DNA of 64,000 nucleotides from NCBI RefSeq assembly GCF_014648495.1, contig NZ_BMRF01000001.1, positions 806,001-870,000 on the forward strand, written 5' to 3'. Origin of the DNA: Actinomadura cremea. Lineage in GTDB: Bacteria; Actinomycetota; Actinomycetes; Streptosporangiales; Streptosporangiaceae. The translations under genes and the position numbers were made by a program. Below the pieces are notes generated by a model. That model was not told where the DNA came from. It made no database searches and saw only the letters and a list, made by a program, of their open reading frames with translations. This document shows, one piece after another, positions 44,496-53,005 of this stretch; within the stretch, counting starts at the first letter, position 1; every line of letters starts with the position of its first letter.

Positions 44496-45089
44496 ATGGA
44501 CGGCGGCGTGCGGAGCAGGCGGCGCGAGCAGACCCGGCGGACGCTGCTGCGCGAGAGCAGGCGGCTGTTCGCCGAGCGCGGCTACGGCGCGGTGGGCCTC
44601 GCGGAGATCGTGGCCGCCGCCGGGGTGACCAAGGGCGCGCTCTACCACCACTTCGACGGGAAGGGCGACCTGTTCCGCGCGGTGCTGGCGGAGGTGCAGG
44701 GCGAGGTGGCGGCGCGGGTGGCCGCGACCGCGGACGCCGAGGACGACCCGTGGGCCCGGCTCCTCGCCGGGTGCCGGGCGTTCCTGACCGCGAGCACCGC
44801 ACCGGACGTCCAGCGCGTCATGCTCGTCGACGGACCGGCGGTGCTCGGGTGGAACGAGTGGCGCGCGATGGACGAGGCCGCGTCCGCCCGGCACCTCACG
44901 GAGGCGCTGGCCGACCTCGTCGAGCGCGGGACGATCGCGCCGCGCCCGGTCGAACCGCTCGCGCACCTGCTGTCGGGCGCGATGAACGAGGCCGCCCTGT
45001 GGCTCGCCGGTTCCGCGCGCCCGGACCGCGACCTGGACGACGCGTGGGCCGCGCTCGCGCGGATGCTGGAGGCGTTCCGCGTCCGCTGA
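44496..45089 (+). CDS. TetR-family regulator
   Basis: The 197-aa protein has an N-terminal HTH: RTLLRESRRLFAERGYGAVG, LAEIVAAAGVTKGALYHHFD and GKGDLFRAVL. A helical ligand domain follows (AFLTASTAPDVQRVMLVDGP), of the kind seen in many TetR_C regulators. It should bind the twin palindromes just upstream and repress itself and the divergent VOC gene. The ligand is unknown. The ATG at 44496 follows GGGGG. Confidence 0.92.
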   Translation: MDGGVRSRRREQTRRTLLRESRRLFAERGYGAVGLAEIVAAAGVTKGALYHHFDGKGDLFRAVLAEVQGEVAARVAATADAEDDPWARLLAGCRAFLTASTAPDVQRVMLVDGPAVLGWNEWRAMDEAASARHLTEALADLVERGTIAPRPVEPLAHLLSGAMNEAALWLAGSARPDRDLDDAWAALARMLEAFRVR

Positions 45090-45698
45090 TCAGGCGGGGA
45101 CGTCCCAGAAGGCCAGCTCGTGGCGCATGCCCTCGAGGAAGAAGCGCTCGGCGCGCTCGGGGTCGGCGCCCGACTCGTCGATCATCTGGGCGCAGCGGCG
45201 GGTGAGGGCGGCGAAGTCGGGGTCGGCGTAGGTGTCGACCCAGCGGCGGTAGCGGGGCTCGGCGGGCGGATTCTCGGCGAGGCGCAGGCCGAGCGTCGAG
45301 TACCCCCACATGCAGGGGTAGAGGGCGGCGAGGCCGTCGGCGTAGGAGGCGGCGCTCTCCAGCAGGAACGTGCTGTAGGCGGCGCAGGCCGGGCCCTTCT
45401 TCGCGCCGTCGAGGTCGGCGCCGAACTCCGCGGACAGCGAGCGGTGCAGCGACAGCTCGTCGTGGAGGGTGGAGTGGGCCAGGTCGACGAGGTCGCCCAG
45501 GTGCGCGTCCGGGGCCTGCCAGGCGAGGCGGGAGAAGACGCGCGCGTAGTCGAGCAGGTAGAGGTAGTCCTGCTCGAGCCAGGAGCGGAACACCGCCTCG
45601 TCGAGGTCGCCGCGGGCGATCCCCGCCACGGTCGGGTGCCGAAGCTGCTCCTCGACCAGCGGACGGCCGAGTTCCTCCAGATGCGCCGCGAGACTCAT
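45090..45698 (-). CDS. tenA: TenA/THI-4-family thiamine-salvage aminohydrolase
   Basis: The 202-aa all-helical protein has the TenA pattern: HPTVAGIARGDLDEAVFRSW and LEQDYLYLLDYARVFS with conserved Asp and Tyr. The catalytic Cys is in LYPCMWGYSTLG, and the C-terminal part FFLEGMRHELAFWDVP carries the active-site Glu. TenA hydrolyses aminopyrimidine breakdown products of thiamine so that HMP can be recycled. Unlike cytX it has no TPP riboswitch in front, but a long stem-loop lies in its leader. The ATG is at 45698. Confidence 0.88.
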   Translation of the reverse strand: MSLAAHLEELGRPLVEEQLRHPTVAGIARGDLDEAVFRSWLEQDYLYLLDYARVFSRLAWQAPDAHLGDLVDLAHSTLHDELSLHRSLSAEFGADLDGAKKGPACAAYSTFLLESAASYADGLAALYPCMWGYSTLGLRLAENPPAEPRYRRWVDTYADPDFAALTRRCAQMIDESGADPERAERFFLEGMRHELAFWDVPA

Positions 45699-45724
45699 GC
45701 CCGGATTGTCCCATGTACGGCAAA

Positions 45725-45768
45725 GATCAGGGCCCCGCCGGGCGGTGCGGCCCGGCAGGGCCCTGATC
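45725..45768 (-). other. Strong 19-bp stem-loop in the tenA leader
   Basis: GATCAGGGCCCCGCCGGGC and GCCCGGCAGGGCCCTGATC pair over 19 positions with one mismatch and a 6-nt loop. On the minus strand CTTTG follows, and tenA starts 27 nt later, so it may act as an attenuator or a boundary. The remaining roughly 280 bp up to the sigma gene at 46051 show no gene and no firm site. Confidence 0.6.
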
Positions 45769-46050
45769 GAGCGCCGATGTGTGGGGTCGCCTCTCGGCGA
45801 AAGGCACAACACGGCTCCAGCCGAACGGTATTCCGTGAAGGCAATAGGTGAGGCCCGGGGACACCAGGCACATCGGCTGTCTCGTATAACCGACGGGACC
45901 CCCGGCATTGTTCCCGGCGATCCGGACGAACTCCGGATTGGTCCCCTCGGCGGCACCCCGGTCCTTCCGGGCCGCCGGACCGGCCTCCGGCCCGAATCGG
46001 GCCAGGAGGATCACCGAAGCCCCCTGCGGCGCACGGGAAATGCCTGCACA

Positions 46051-46713
46051 ATGCTGCGGGTGACAAGGAAGTCGCGGGCGGTGCCCTCGGAGCGGGACGC
46101 CGAACTGAGCCGCGCCCTGCGAGCGGCCCAGGACGGCGACGAGGCGTCCTTCCGGCTGCTGTACCGCGACGTGCAGCCCCGGCTGATCCGGTTCGCCGCC
46201 GCACTGGTCGGCGCCGACGCGGAGGACGTGACATCGGAGGCGTGGCTGCAGATCGCGCGCGACCTGCACGGCTTCCGGGGCGACCTGGACGGGTTCCGCG
46301 GCTGGACCGCGACGATCACCCGGTACCGGGCCCTGGACCATCTGCGCCGCACCTCCCGGCGGCCCGCCGCCGACCTGCCCGACGAGGTCCTCGGCGCGCT
46401 GCCGGCGGACGGCGACACCGAGGCGGACGCGCTGGACGGCATCGCCACCCGGGACGCGCTGCGGCTGATCGCCGGACTGCCCCCCGACCAGGCCGAGGCG
46501 GTGCTGCTGCGGGTGGTCGTCGGCCTGGACGCCAAGACCGCGGGCAAGGTGGTCGGCAAGCGCCCCGGCGCGGTCCGCACGGCCGCGCACCGGGGGCTGC
46601 GGCGGCTCGCCGACCGGCTCGCCGCGGACGGGTCCGCTCCCCCGCGGAAGGACACGCTCCCCTTGCTGCAGGGTGACAAAAACGGCGGTACCGGCGCTGA
46701 AGGGGTGAGATGA
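46051..46713 (+). CDS. ECF-type RNA polymerase sigma factor
   Basis: The 220-aa sigma factor has region 2 (SFRLLYRDVQPRLIRFAAAL, then DAEDVTSEAWLQIARDLHGF and GWTATITRYRALDHLRRTSR). Region 4 is LPPDQAEAVLLRVVVGLDAK then TAGKVVGKRPGAVRTAAHRG. The next gene overlaps it by four bases and encodes a one-segment membrane protein that is probably its anti-sigma factor. The ATG is at 46051; a GTG nine bases later is also possible. The signal is unknown. Confidence 0.9.
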   Translation: MLRVTRKSRAVPSERDAELSRALRAAQDGDEASFRLLYRDVQPRLIRFAAALVGADAEDVTSEAWLQIARDLHGFRGDLDGFRGWTATITRYRALDHLRRTSRRPAADLPDEVLGALPADGDTEADALDGIATRDALRLIAGLPPDQAEAVLLRVVVGLDAKTAGKVVGKRPGAVRTAAHRGLRRLADRLAADGSAPPRKDTLPLLQGDKNGGTGAEGVR

Positions 46714-47417
46714 ACGACGACCGCAGGTCCGGGCGGCCGAACCGCCGGGCCGCCGAACTGCTCCTGTCCGGCTCCGCCCCGCCCGGGGAGCACGCCGCAC
46801 TGCGCGCGCTGCTCGACACCGCCGCGCCGCCCGCCCGTCCCGCCCGTCCCGCCGAGCTCGCCGGCGAGGACGCCGCCGCGGCCGCGTTCACCGCCGCCGC
46901 CCGCGCGCGGCCCGCCGCCGCCGAACGTCCCCGGCCCTCGCTCCTGGCACGGTTCCTCACGATCAAGGCCATGGCGGTGGCCCTGACCGTCGCCGTGTTC
47001 GGCGGCGTCGCCGTCGCGGCGGCCACCGGGAACCTCCCCGGCCAGGAGAAGCGCCCCGAACCGGCCCCGTCGCCGGCCCCCGCGCGCACCGACCCGGCGG
47101 CGCCCGGACGGCACGTCAACCCGAAGGCCCCGCCCGCGGTGCCGACCCCGAACGCGCGCTCGTCCGCCCCGGCCACCTCGCCGGGCACCCCCGGACGGAC
47201 GACGCACAGCGGGCGCTCGGCGAGCGCGCGGCCGTCGTCCCCGTCCGCGACCACGGGCCCGCCCGCGTTCGCGCGCCGCCCCACCCCGGGACGTCCGAGC
47301 GGCGTCCCGACGGGTCCCCCCGAGAACGCGACCCCCCGGGCGAACGAGGCGGAGCAGCCCGCGCAGCAGCCCCGCAAGGGCCCGCCCGCATGGAACAACG
47401 GCAACCTGAGGGACTAG
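46710..47417 (+). CDS. Probable membrane anti-sigma factor with proline-rich exterior
   Basis: The 235-aa protein starts ATGA-coupled to the sigma gene. It has a cytoplasmic part of about 85 residues (RRAAELLLSGSAPPGEHAAL), a single membrane helix (MAVALTVAVFGGVAVAAATG) and a low-complexity Pro/Ser/Thr/Ala-rich outer domain of about 130 residues. It lacks a zinc-binding HxxxCxxC motif, so it is not a ZAS anti-sigma factor. The role is inferred from gene order. Confidence 0.7.
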   Translation: MNDDRRSGRPNRRAAELLLSGSAPPGEHAALRALLDTAAPPARPARPAELAGEDAAAAAFTAAARARPAAAERPRPSLLARFLTIKAMAVALTVAVFGGVAVAAATGNLPGQEKRPEPAPSPAPARTDPAAPGRHVNPKAPPAVPTPNARSSAPATSPGTPGRTTHSGRSASARPSSPSATTGPPAFARRPTPGRPSGVPTGPPENATPRANEAEQPAQQPRKGPPAWNNGNLRD

Positions 47418-47528
47418 CTCCACCGGCGGAGCGGAAAACCGGGAAGAAAAGTCGGGGGAGGGTGTCCATGGTGTGAGGTCCCGTTCGTGGAGAGGGCAGC
47501 ACGCCAACAACACACGGGAGTGAACACC

Positions 47529-47885
47529 ATGAAGTACATGCTGCTGATCCACACGGCCCCGGCGGACAACGCGGAGGAGGCGATGGCGCGGGCCGTGTGC
47601 GACTTCTCGGACTGGCAGAAGTTCGACCGGCAGGTCCAGGACGCGGGCGTCGTGGTCGCGTCGCACTCGCTCGCCGACCTGACGACGGCGACGACCGTCC
47701 GGGTCACCGCCGACGGCGACCGGGTCGTCACCACGGACGGCCCGTTCGCGGAGGCCCGCGAGGTCCTCGGCGGGTACTACGTCATCGACGTGCCCGACCT
47801 GGACGTGGCGCTCGACTGGGCGGCCCGCTGCCCCGGCGCCCGTGACGGCTCCGTCGTCGTCCGTCCGGTCGGCGACGACTTCTGA
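47529..47885 (+). CDS. YCII/DGPF-domain protein, partner of ECF42 sigma factor
   Basis: The 118-aa protein has MKYMLLIHTAPADNAEEAMA, the family TTDGPFAEAREVLGGYYVID motif that names DGPF proteins, and a final VVVRPV. These proteins occur next to ECF42 sigma factors and are their usual targets; an enzymatic role is not established. The ATG at 47529 follows GGGAGTG. The sigma gene starts one base after its stop codon. Confidence 0.9.
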   Translation: MKYMLLIHTAPADNAEEAMARAVCDFSDWQKFDRQVQDAGVVVASHSLADLTTATTVRVTADGDRVVTTDGPFAEAREVLGGYYVIDVPDLDVALDWAARCPGARDGSVVVRPVGDDF

Positions 47886-47886
47886 C

Positions 47887-49116
47887 ATGGGCGAGGCGGA
47901 CGCCCGCGCCTCCGTCGAGGCGATCTTCCGGGAGGAGCGCGGCCGGCTGCTGGCCGCGCTCGTCCGCCGGTTCGGCGACCTCGACCTGGCCGAAGAGGTC
48001 GCCTCGGACGCGATCGAGGCGGCGCTCGTGCACTGGCCGGTGCGCGGGGTCCCGCCGAGTCCGGGCGCGTGGCTGATGACGACGGCGCGGCGCAAGGCCG
48101 TCGACCGGCTGCGCCGGGACCGGGCGTACGCGGCGCGGCTCGCCCTCATGCAGGTGGAGGCGGAGCGGGCCGCGCCGGTCCCGGCGGCGGACCCGGACGG
48201 CGGGCTGCCGGACGAGCGGCTGCTGCTGTTCTTCACGTGCGCGCACCCGGCGCTGGCCGCCGAGGACCGGACGGCGCTCACCCTGCGCTGCCTCGCGGGC
48301 CTGACGACGTCCGAGGTCGCGCGGGCGTTCCTCGTCCCGGGGGCGACGATGGCGAAGCGGATCGTCCGGGCGAAGCACCGGATCCGCGAGGCGCGGATCC
48401 CGTTCCGGGTGCCCGGACCGGAGGAGCTGCCGGAGCGGCTGCCGGGCGTCCTGCAGGTGATCTACTCGATCTTCACCGAGGGGTACGCCGCCGCGCGCCG
48501 CGACCTCGCGGACGAGGCGGTGCGGCTGGCGCGCATCCTGCGGCGGCTGCTGCCGGACGAGCGCGAGGCCGCCGGGCTGCTCGCGCTGATGCTGCTCACC
48601 CACGCGCGCCGGGACGCCCGCACGGCCCCGGACGGCGGCCTGCTCCTGCTCGACGAGCAGGACCGCTCGCGCTGGGACCGCGCGCTGATCGAGGAGGGAC
48701 GCGGCCTGGCGGAGGAGGCTCTGACCGGTGGCCCGCCCGGCCCGTACGGGGTGCAGGCCGCGATCGCGGCGCTGCACGACGAGGCGCCGGACGTCGCGTC
48801 CACCGACTGGCCGCAGATCGTCGCGCTGTACGACGTCCTGCGGGCGCTGACGCCGTCGCCGGTCGTGGCGCTGAACCGCGCGGTGGCGGTGGCGATGCGC
48901 GACGGGCCGGAGGCGGGGCTGCTCCTCCTGGACGAACTGGCCGGCGAACCCCGCCTGCGCGGCTACCACCCGTACGCGGCCGCCCGCGCGGACCTGCTCC
49001 GCCGCCTCGGCCGCCGCACGGAGTCCGCCGCCGCCTACCGCGAGGCGCTCGGCCTCGCCGAGACCGAACCCGAGCGGGCCCTGATGCGCCGCATGCTGGA
49101 CGCCGTCGAGTCATGA
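47887..49116 (+). CDS. ECF42-type sigma factor with C-terminal helical repeat domain
   Basis: The 409-aa protein has sigma region 2 (RLLAALVRRFGDLDLAEEVA, then GAWLMTTARRKAVDRLRRDR) and region 4 (RTALTLRCLAGLTTSEVARA, then GATMAKRIVRAKHRIREA). A TPR-like domain of about 220 residues follows with YSIFTEGYAA, VVALNRAVAVAM and RLGRRTESAAAYREALGLA. This long C-terminal domain replaces a separate anti-sigma factor in the ECF42 group and is needed for activity. The ATG at 47887 lies one base after the DGPF stop. Confidence 0.92.
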   Translation: MGEADARASVEAIFREERGRLLAALVRRFGDLDLAEEVASDAIEAALVHWPVRGVPPSPGAWLMTTARRKAVDRLRRDRAYAARLALMQVEAERAAPVPAADPDGGLPDERLLLFFTCAHPALAAEDRTALTLRCLAGLTTSEVARAFLVPGATMAKRIVRAKHRIREARIPFRVPGPEELPERLPGVLQVIYSIFTEGYAAARRDLADEAVRLARILRRLLPDEREAAGLLALMLLTHARRDARTAPDGGLLLLDEQDRSRWDRALIEEGRGLAEEALTGGPPGPYGVQAAIAALHDEAPDVASTDWPQIVALYDVLRALTPSPVVALNRAVAVAMRDGPEAGLLLLDELAGEPRLRGYHPYAAARADLLRRLGRRTESAAAYREALGLAETEPERALMRRMLDAVES

Positions 49117-49157
49117 CAGGTCGGCGGGCAGCACCTGCTCGGTGAGGAGGCGGCGGA

Positions 49158-49229
49158 GGCGGAACGGCGGGTTCCGGCGGGGCCTGGAGATCGTTCTGGA
49201 CGGGATCGCGGCACGGCTTCCCCGCTGAG
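49158..49229 (+). pseudogene. Short relic resembling a TetR C-terminus
   Basis: One frame reads NGGFRRGLEIVLDGIAARLP and stops. It resembles the last helix of TetR_C proteins (FxxGLxxLLDGI). No HTH or start is present. The remainder of 49117-49396 shows no other feature. The similarity is short and could be chance. Confidence 0.3.
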
Positions 49230-49396
49230 CGGAGGTCGCCCTCATCGCGAACACCCAAATGTCGGTGCCCTTACTTGTCAGTGCAGCCGATTGTGCGGCC
49301 CGACCTGCCCGTTCATGCTTGCGACGACGGGGTCACAGGAGGGAGCAGGGCGATGACAACAGGTGAGACGCCGCAGGACGCGCGGGGTGGAGCGCC

Positions 49397-49804
49397 GTGA
49401 GGGCGCTCGGGACGATCACGCTTCCGGGGGTGGCCCGGTCGGCGCCGCGGGCGCGCGGGTTCGTGCGGGGGCTGGTGCCGGACGTCGAGCCGGACGCGCT
49501 CGCGGACGTGGCGCTGTGCGTGGACGAACTGGTCGCGAACGCCTGCGAGCACACGGCGTCCGGCGCGGGCGGCACGGTGACCGTGACGGTCACCGTGAGC
49601 GCGGACGGCGCGCTGCTGCGGGTGACCGTGCTGGACGACGGCGGGACGGACGGCAAGCCGTGCGTGCGGGGGGACGCGTGGTCGGAGGGCGGGCGCGGCC
49701 TGCAGCTGGTCGAGGCGCTGGCCGCGGGATGGGGGTCGCAGGCGGGGCGGCGCGGGACGGTCGTGTGGGCGGAGTTCCGGATCCGGTCGATGTGCGCGAC
49801 TTGA
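49397..49804 (+). CDS. HATPase-domain anti-sigma regulatory protein
   Basis: The 135-aa GHKL protein has LCVDELVANACEHTA (N box), VTVLDDGGTDGKP (G1) and EGGRGLQLVEALAAGWG (G2), which matches actinobacterial RsbW-like ATP-binding proteins. There is no adjacent sigma or STAS gene; the nearest STAS protein in the window is at 13524. The GTG at 49397 has GGAG 6 nt upstream. Its stop codon overlaps the -35 element of the SoxR-type promoter that follows. Confidence 0.85.
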   Translation: MRALGTITLPGVARSAPRARGFVRGLVPDVEPDALADVALCVDELVANACEHTASGAGGTVTVTVTVSADGALLRVTVLDDGGTDGKPCVRGDAWSEGGRGLQLVEALAAGWGSQAGRRGTVVWAEFRIRSMCAT

Positions 49805-49830
49805 CCTCGACCAATGTTGAGGTCTCAGAG
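49801..49830 (+). promoter_or_regulatory. SoxR/MerR-type operator-promoter
   Basis: GACCTCGAC and GTTGAGGTC form a near-perfect dyad (8 of 9) across CAAT. TTGACC (49801-49806) overlaps its left end, and CAGAGT follows about 19 nt later, the long spacer typical of MerR-family activation. The pattern is close to actinobacterial SoxR boxes. It precedes the FMN reductase and MFS genes. No soxR gene is in the window. Confidence 0.65.
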
Positions 49831-49936
49831 TGGGGTGCGGGCCGGTCGTCCGGCCCAGTCATCTGACGGATGCCCGGTCGCCGCGGGTCTCCGTAGCTTC
49901 GAGGACATCACGAAGAGCCCCGCTCAAGGAGAAGAG

Positions 49937-50509
49937 ATGACCGACACCCCCCTCCGCCTCGCGATCATCATCGGCAGCACCCGTGAGGGCCGGTTCGGCC
50001 CCACGGTCGGCGCGTGGTTCGCCGAGCAGGCCCGGCAGCGCCACGACATGGCCGTCGACGTGCTGGACGTGGCCGACGCCGAACCGCCGTCGCGGCTCGG
50101 CGCGCAGGCGTCCGCGGCGTTCACCCGCGCGTCCGAGACCCTCGCCGCGGCCGACGCGTACGTCGTCGTCACGTGCGAGTACAACCACAGCTACCCCGGC
50201 ACCCTGAAGAACCTGATCGACCACCACTTCCACGAGTGGCGGGCCAAGCCCGTCGGGTTCGTGTCGTACGGGGGCCTCGCGGGCGGCCGGATGGCCGTCG
50301 AGCACCTGCGCGGGGTCTTCGCCGAACTGCACGCCGTGACGATGCGCGACATGGTGAGCTTCCACCACCCGTGGAACTGGTTCGGCGACGACGGGCGGCC
50401 GGCCGCCGAGGAGGGCGCCGGCACCGCCGCGAAGGTCCTGCTCGACCAGGTCGCCTGGTGGGGGCAGGCGCTGCGCGACGCCCGGTCCGTCCGGCCCTAC
50501 GGGGCCTGA
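49937..50509 (+). CDS. NADPH-dependent FMN reductase
   Basis: The 190-aa flavodoxin-fold enzyme has the FMN phosphate loop IIGSTREGRFGPTVGAWF. It also has VVTCEYNHSYPGTLKNLIDH (the family E-Y-N motif) and KPVGFVSYGGLAGGRMAVEH. It reduces FMN or quinones with NAD(P)H. AAGGAGAAGAG lies before the ATG at 49937. It is followed after one base by an MFS exporter and preceded by a SoxR-type operator. Members of this reductase family are SoxR targets in streptomycetes, which fits a response to redox-active compounds. Confidence 0.93.
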   Translation: MTDTPLRLAIIIGSTREGRFGPTVGAWFAEQARQRHDMAVDVLDVADAEPPSRLGAQASAAFTRASETLAAADAYVVVTCEYNHSYPGTLKNLIDHHFHEWRAKPVGFVSYGGLAGGRMAVEHLRGVFAELHAVTMRDMVSFHHPWNWFGDDGRPAAEEGAGTAAKVLLDQVAWWGQALRDARSVRPYGA

Positions 50510-50510
50510 C

Positions 50511-52004
50511 ATGGCCACGACGACCGCCCCCAGGGCCGTCCCGGCGGCCGGGCCCGTCCCCGGGCCGATGACGATCGCGCTGGTGCTCGTCCTCGGCTCG
50601 ATCATGATCAGCCTCGACATGACGGTGGTCAACGTCGCCGTCAGCCGGCTGTCGCAGGAGTTCACCGCCCCGCTCGCCACCATCCAGTGGGTCGCGACCG
50701 GGTACTCGCTGGCGCTCGGCGCCGTCATGCCGACGACCGCGTGGGCGGTCGGCCGGTTCGGCGCCCGGCGGCTGTACCTCGGCGCGATCGCCGCGTTCGG
50801 CGCCGCGTCCGTGCTGGCCGGGCTCGCCTGGAACATCGAGTCCCTGATCGCGTTCCGGGTGCTGCAGGGCTTCAGCGGCGGCCTCGTGATGCCCGTCGGC
50901 ATGACGATCCTGCTGCGCGCCGCCAACAGGGACGAGCTGGGCCGGGCGATGAGCACGATGGGCCTGGCGATCCTCGTCGGGCCGCTCGCCGGGCCCGTCC
51001 TCGGCGGCTGGCTCATCGACGAGGTGTCGTGGCGGTGGATGTTCTTCATCAACGCGCCGATCACGGTCGCGGTGGTGCTGCTCGCCGCGCGGCTGTTCCC
51101 CCGGGACGTCCCCGGGGAGCGGCGCCCGCTCGACGTCGTCGGCCTGCTCCTGCTCTCCCCCGGGCTCGCCGTGCTGATGTACGGGGTGACGAGCGGCGGC
51201 GAGCGCGGCGACTTCGCGGCGCCGTCCGTCCTGGTGCCGCTGCTGGCGGGCGCGGCGCTGGTCGCCGGGTTCGTCGTGCGGGCGCTGACCTCGGCGAACC
51301 CGCTGATCGACCTGCGCCCCTTCCGGGACCGGACGTTCGCGACCGCGACCGCGACGCTGTCGCTGTTCGCCACCGGCTACTTCGGGTCGATGCTGCTGCT
51401 CCCCCTGTACCTGCAGGTCGTGCGGGGCGAGTCGGCGACGATGGCGGGGCTGCTCGGCATCCCGTTCGCGCTCGGCTCCGGCGTCGCGATGCAGATCGCG
51501 GGCCGGATCACCGACCGGGTGCCGCCGGGACGGACCGTCCCGGTGGCGGTCGCGATGGGGCTCACCGGATTCGCGCTGTTCGCCGCGCAGCTCAGCGCGG
51601 ACGCGCCCTACTGGGCGCTGTGCGCCACGATGGCGCTGATGGGCGCGGGCGGCGGCGCGACCATGATGCCCGCGATCACGGCGGCGACGCGCGGCATGTC
51701 GCACGCGCAGGCGCCGGCGGCCAGCACCACCGTCAACCTGATCAACACGACGTCCGGGGCGATCGGGACGGCGCTCGCCTCGGTGGTGCTGGCGACGCGG
51801 ATGGACGACCTGGTGCCCGCGGCGGGCGAGGGCGGTGCGCTGCAGGCCGTCCACGCGCTCGGCGCGGACGCCCGCGCCGCGATCGCCGGGCCCCTCGCCG
51901 GGACGTTCCAGCACACCTACCTGTTCGCCGTCGCCGTGATCGCCCTGGCGATCGTCCCCGCCCTGCTCCTCCCGCGCCGCCGGGCGGAACGGGACGGGGA
52001 GTGA
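50511..52004 (+). CDS. MFS drug exporter (DHA2, EmrB/QacA type)
   Basis: The 497-aa protein has about fourteen membrane segments. It has the DHA2 start SIMISLDMTVVNVAVSRL, motif A at WAVGRFGARRLYLGAIAAFG, and motif C as LVGPLAGPVLGGWLIDEVSW. It exports hydrophobic compounds with proton antiport. The start codon is one base from the reductase stop, so the two form an operon under the SoxR-type promoter. This suggests efflux of redox-cycling drugs. The substrate is not known. Confidence 0.92.
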   Translation: MATTTAPRAVPAAGPVPGPMTIALVLVLGSIMISLDMTVVNVAVSRLSQEFTAPLATIQWVATGYSLALGAVMPTTAWAVGRFGARRLYLGAIAAFGAASVLAGLAWNIESLIAFRVLQGFSGGLVMPVGMTILLRAANRDELGRAMSTMGLAILVGPLAGPVLGGWLIDEVSWRWMFFINAPITVAVVLLAARLFPRDVPGERRPLDVVGLLLLSPGLAVLMYGVTSGGERGDFAAPSVLVPLLAGAALVAGFVVRALTSANPLIDLRPFRDRTFATATATLSLFATGYFGSMLLLPLYLQVVRGESATMAGLLGIPFALGSGVAMQIAGRITDRVPPGRTVPVAVAMGLTGFALFAAQLSADAPYWALCATMALMGAGGGATMMPAITAATRGMSHAQAPAASTTVNLINTTSGAIGTALASVVLATRMDDLVPAAGEGGALQAVHALGADARAAIAGPLAGTFQHTYLFAVAVIALAIVPALLLPRRRAERDGE

Positions 52005-52017
52005 CCCGGCCCCCGGG

Positions 52018-52824
52018 TCAGATCTCCTTGAGGAAGCCGCCGTCGACGGCGATCTCGGCGCCGGCCGTGCTCGCCGAGCGCGGCGACGCCAGCAGCGCGA
52101 CGACGTCCGCGACCTCCCGCGGTTCGACGAGCCGGCCCGTGACCAGGCCCATCATCTCCGCCGCGCCGCCGTCCAGGACGGCGGCGCGGTCGGTGCCGGT
52201 CGCGGCCGCGAGGACGTCGGCCGCGCCGCCCTCGTCCGTCCACCACGGGGTGCGGACCGGCCCCGGCGACACCGTGTTCACCCGGACGCCCTGCGGCCCG
52301 TACTCCTCCGACAGCCCCTTCGTCAGGTTGTTCACCGCGGCCTTCGCGGCGTTGTAGTCGAAGTTCATCGGCCCCGGCCGCCGCCCGTTCCCCGACGACA
52401 CGTTGACGATCGCCGCCGCGTCGCTGTCCAGCAGGTGCGGGAGCGCCGCCCGCACCGCCCGGACGACCGCGAACAGGTTGAACTCGAACATCGCGCGCCA
52501 GTCGTCGTCGGTCGGGGTGAGGAACCCGAACCGGGGCAGGACCGTCCCGGGGGGCGGGCCGCCCGCGTTGTTCACCAGGACGTCGACGCCGCCGAACCGC
52601 TCGACCGTCCGCCGGACGGCCTCCGCCGGGGCGGCCGGGTCCATGAGGTCGGACGGGACGTGCAGGAGGTCCGGCCCGGCGAGCGCGTCGAGGTCCGCGC
52701 CGGACGTGCGGGACACGGCGGCCACGCGGGCGCCCTCGTCCAGCAGCGTGCGGACGACGGCGAGCCCGATCCCCTTCGAGGCGCCGGTGACGATCGCGAC
52801 GCGGCCGGTGAGCTGGAGGTCCAT
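52018..52824 (-). CDS. Short-chain dehydrogenase/reductase
   Basis: The 268-aa Rossmann enzyme has the nucleotide motif VTGASKGIGLAVVRTL, NNAG near residue 85, catalytic Ser in NVSSGNGRRPGP, and the FDYNAAK active site (Tyr and Lys). It ends with a substrate loop and AEIAVDGGFLKEI. The classical SDR fold suggests an alcohol or keto group substrate; which one is unknown. The ATG at 52824 gives MDLQLTGRVAIV. It is convergent with the MFS gene, 13 nt apart. Confidence 0.92.
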   Translation of the reverse strand: MDLQLTGRVAIVTGASKGIGLAVVRTLLDEGARVAAVSRTSGADLDALAGPDLLHVPSDLMDPAAPAEAVRRTVERFGGVDVLVNNAGGPPPGTVLPRFGFLTPTDDDWRAMFEFNLFAVVRAVRAALPHLLDSDAAAIVNVSSGNGRRPGPMNFDYNAAKAAVNNLTKGLSEEYGPQGVRVNTVSPGPVRTPWWTDEGGAADVLAAATGTDRAAVLDGGAAEMMGLVTGRLVEPREVADVVALLASPRSASTAGAEIAVDGGFLKEI

Positions 52825-52965
52825 GGAAGTCCGTTCGTCGGTGCGCACGCCGCCTTCCGGCGTGCCGCGCATGACGAACCCCGCCCCCGGACGGACGGTT
52901 GCACCCGGTTCGTCGGGATCTCCCGGAGTCGCGGGGCGGCACCGCTCACCACGCCGTTCCGGGCG

Positions 52966-52989
52966 CTTGACCTTGACGCAGGGTCAGGC
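52966..52989 (+). promoter_or_regulatory. MerR-type operator of the hydrolase-merR operon
   Basis: CCTTGAC and GGTCAGG form a dyad inside CTTGACCTTGACGCAGGG. TTGACC (52967-52972) is a good -35 and CAGCAT (52993-52998) a possible -10, with a 20-nt spacer as usual for MerR-controlled promoters. The merR gene is second in the operon. The hydrolase start lies right behind the -10, so the leader is very short. Confidence 0.6.
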
Positions 52990-53005
52990 TCCCAGCATGG
53001 TCGCC

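Noticed and set aside
45770-46050. Minus-strand frame with MCLVSPGLTYCLHGIPFGWS upstream of tenA.
   Set aside because: No ribosome site or recognisable domain, and it is interrupted by the strong stem-loop.
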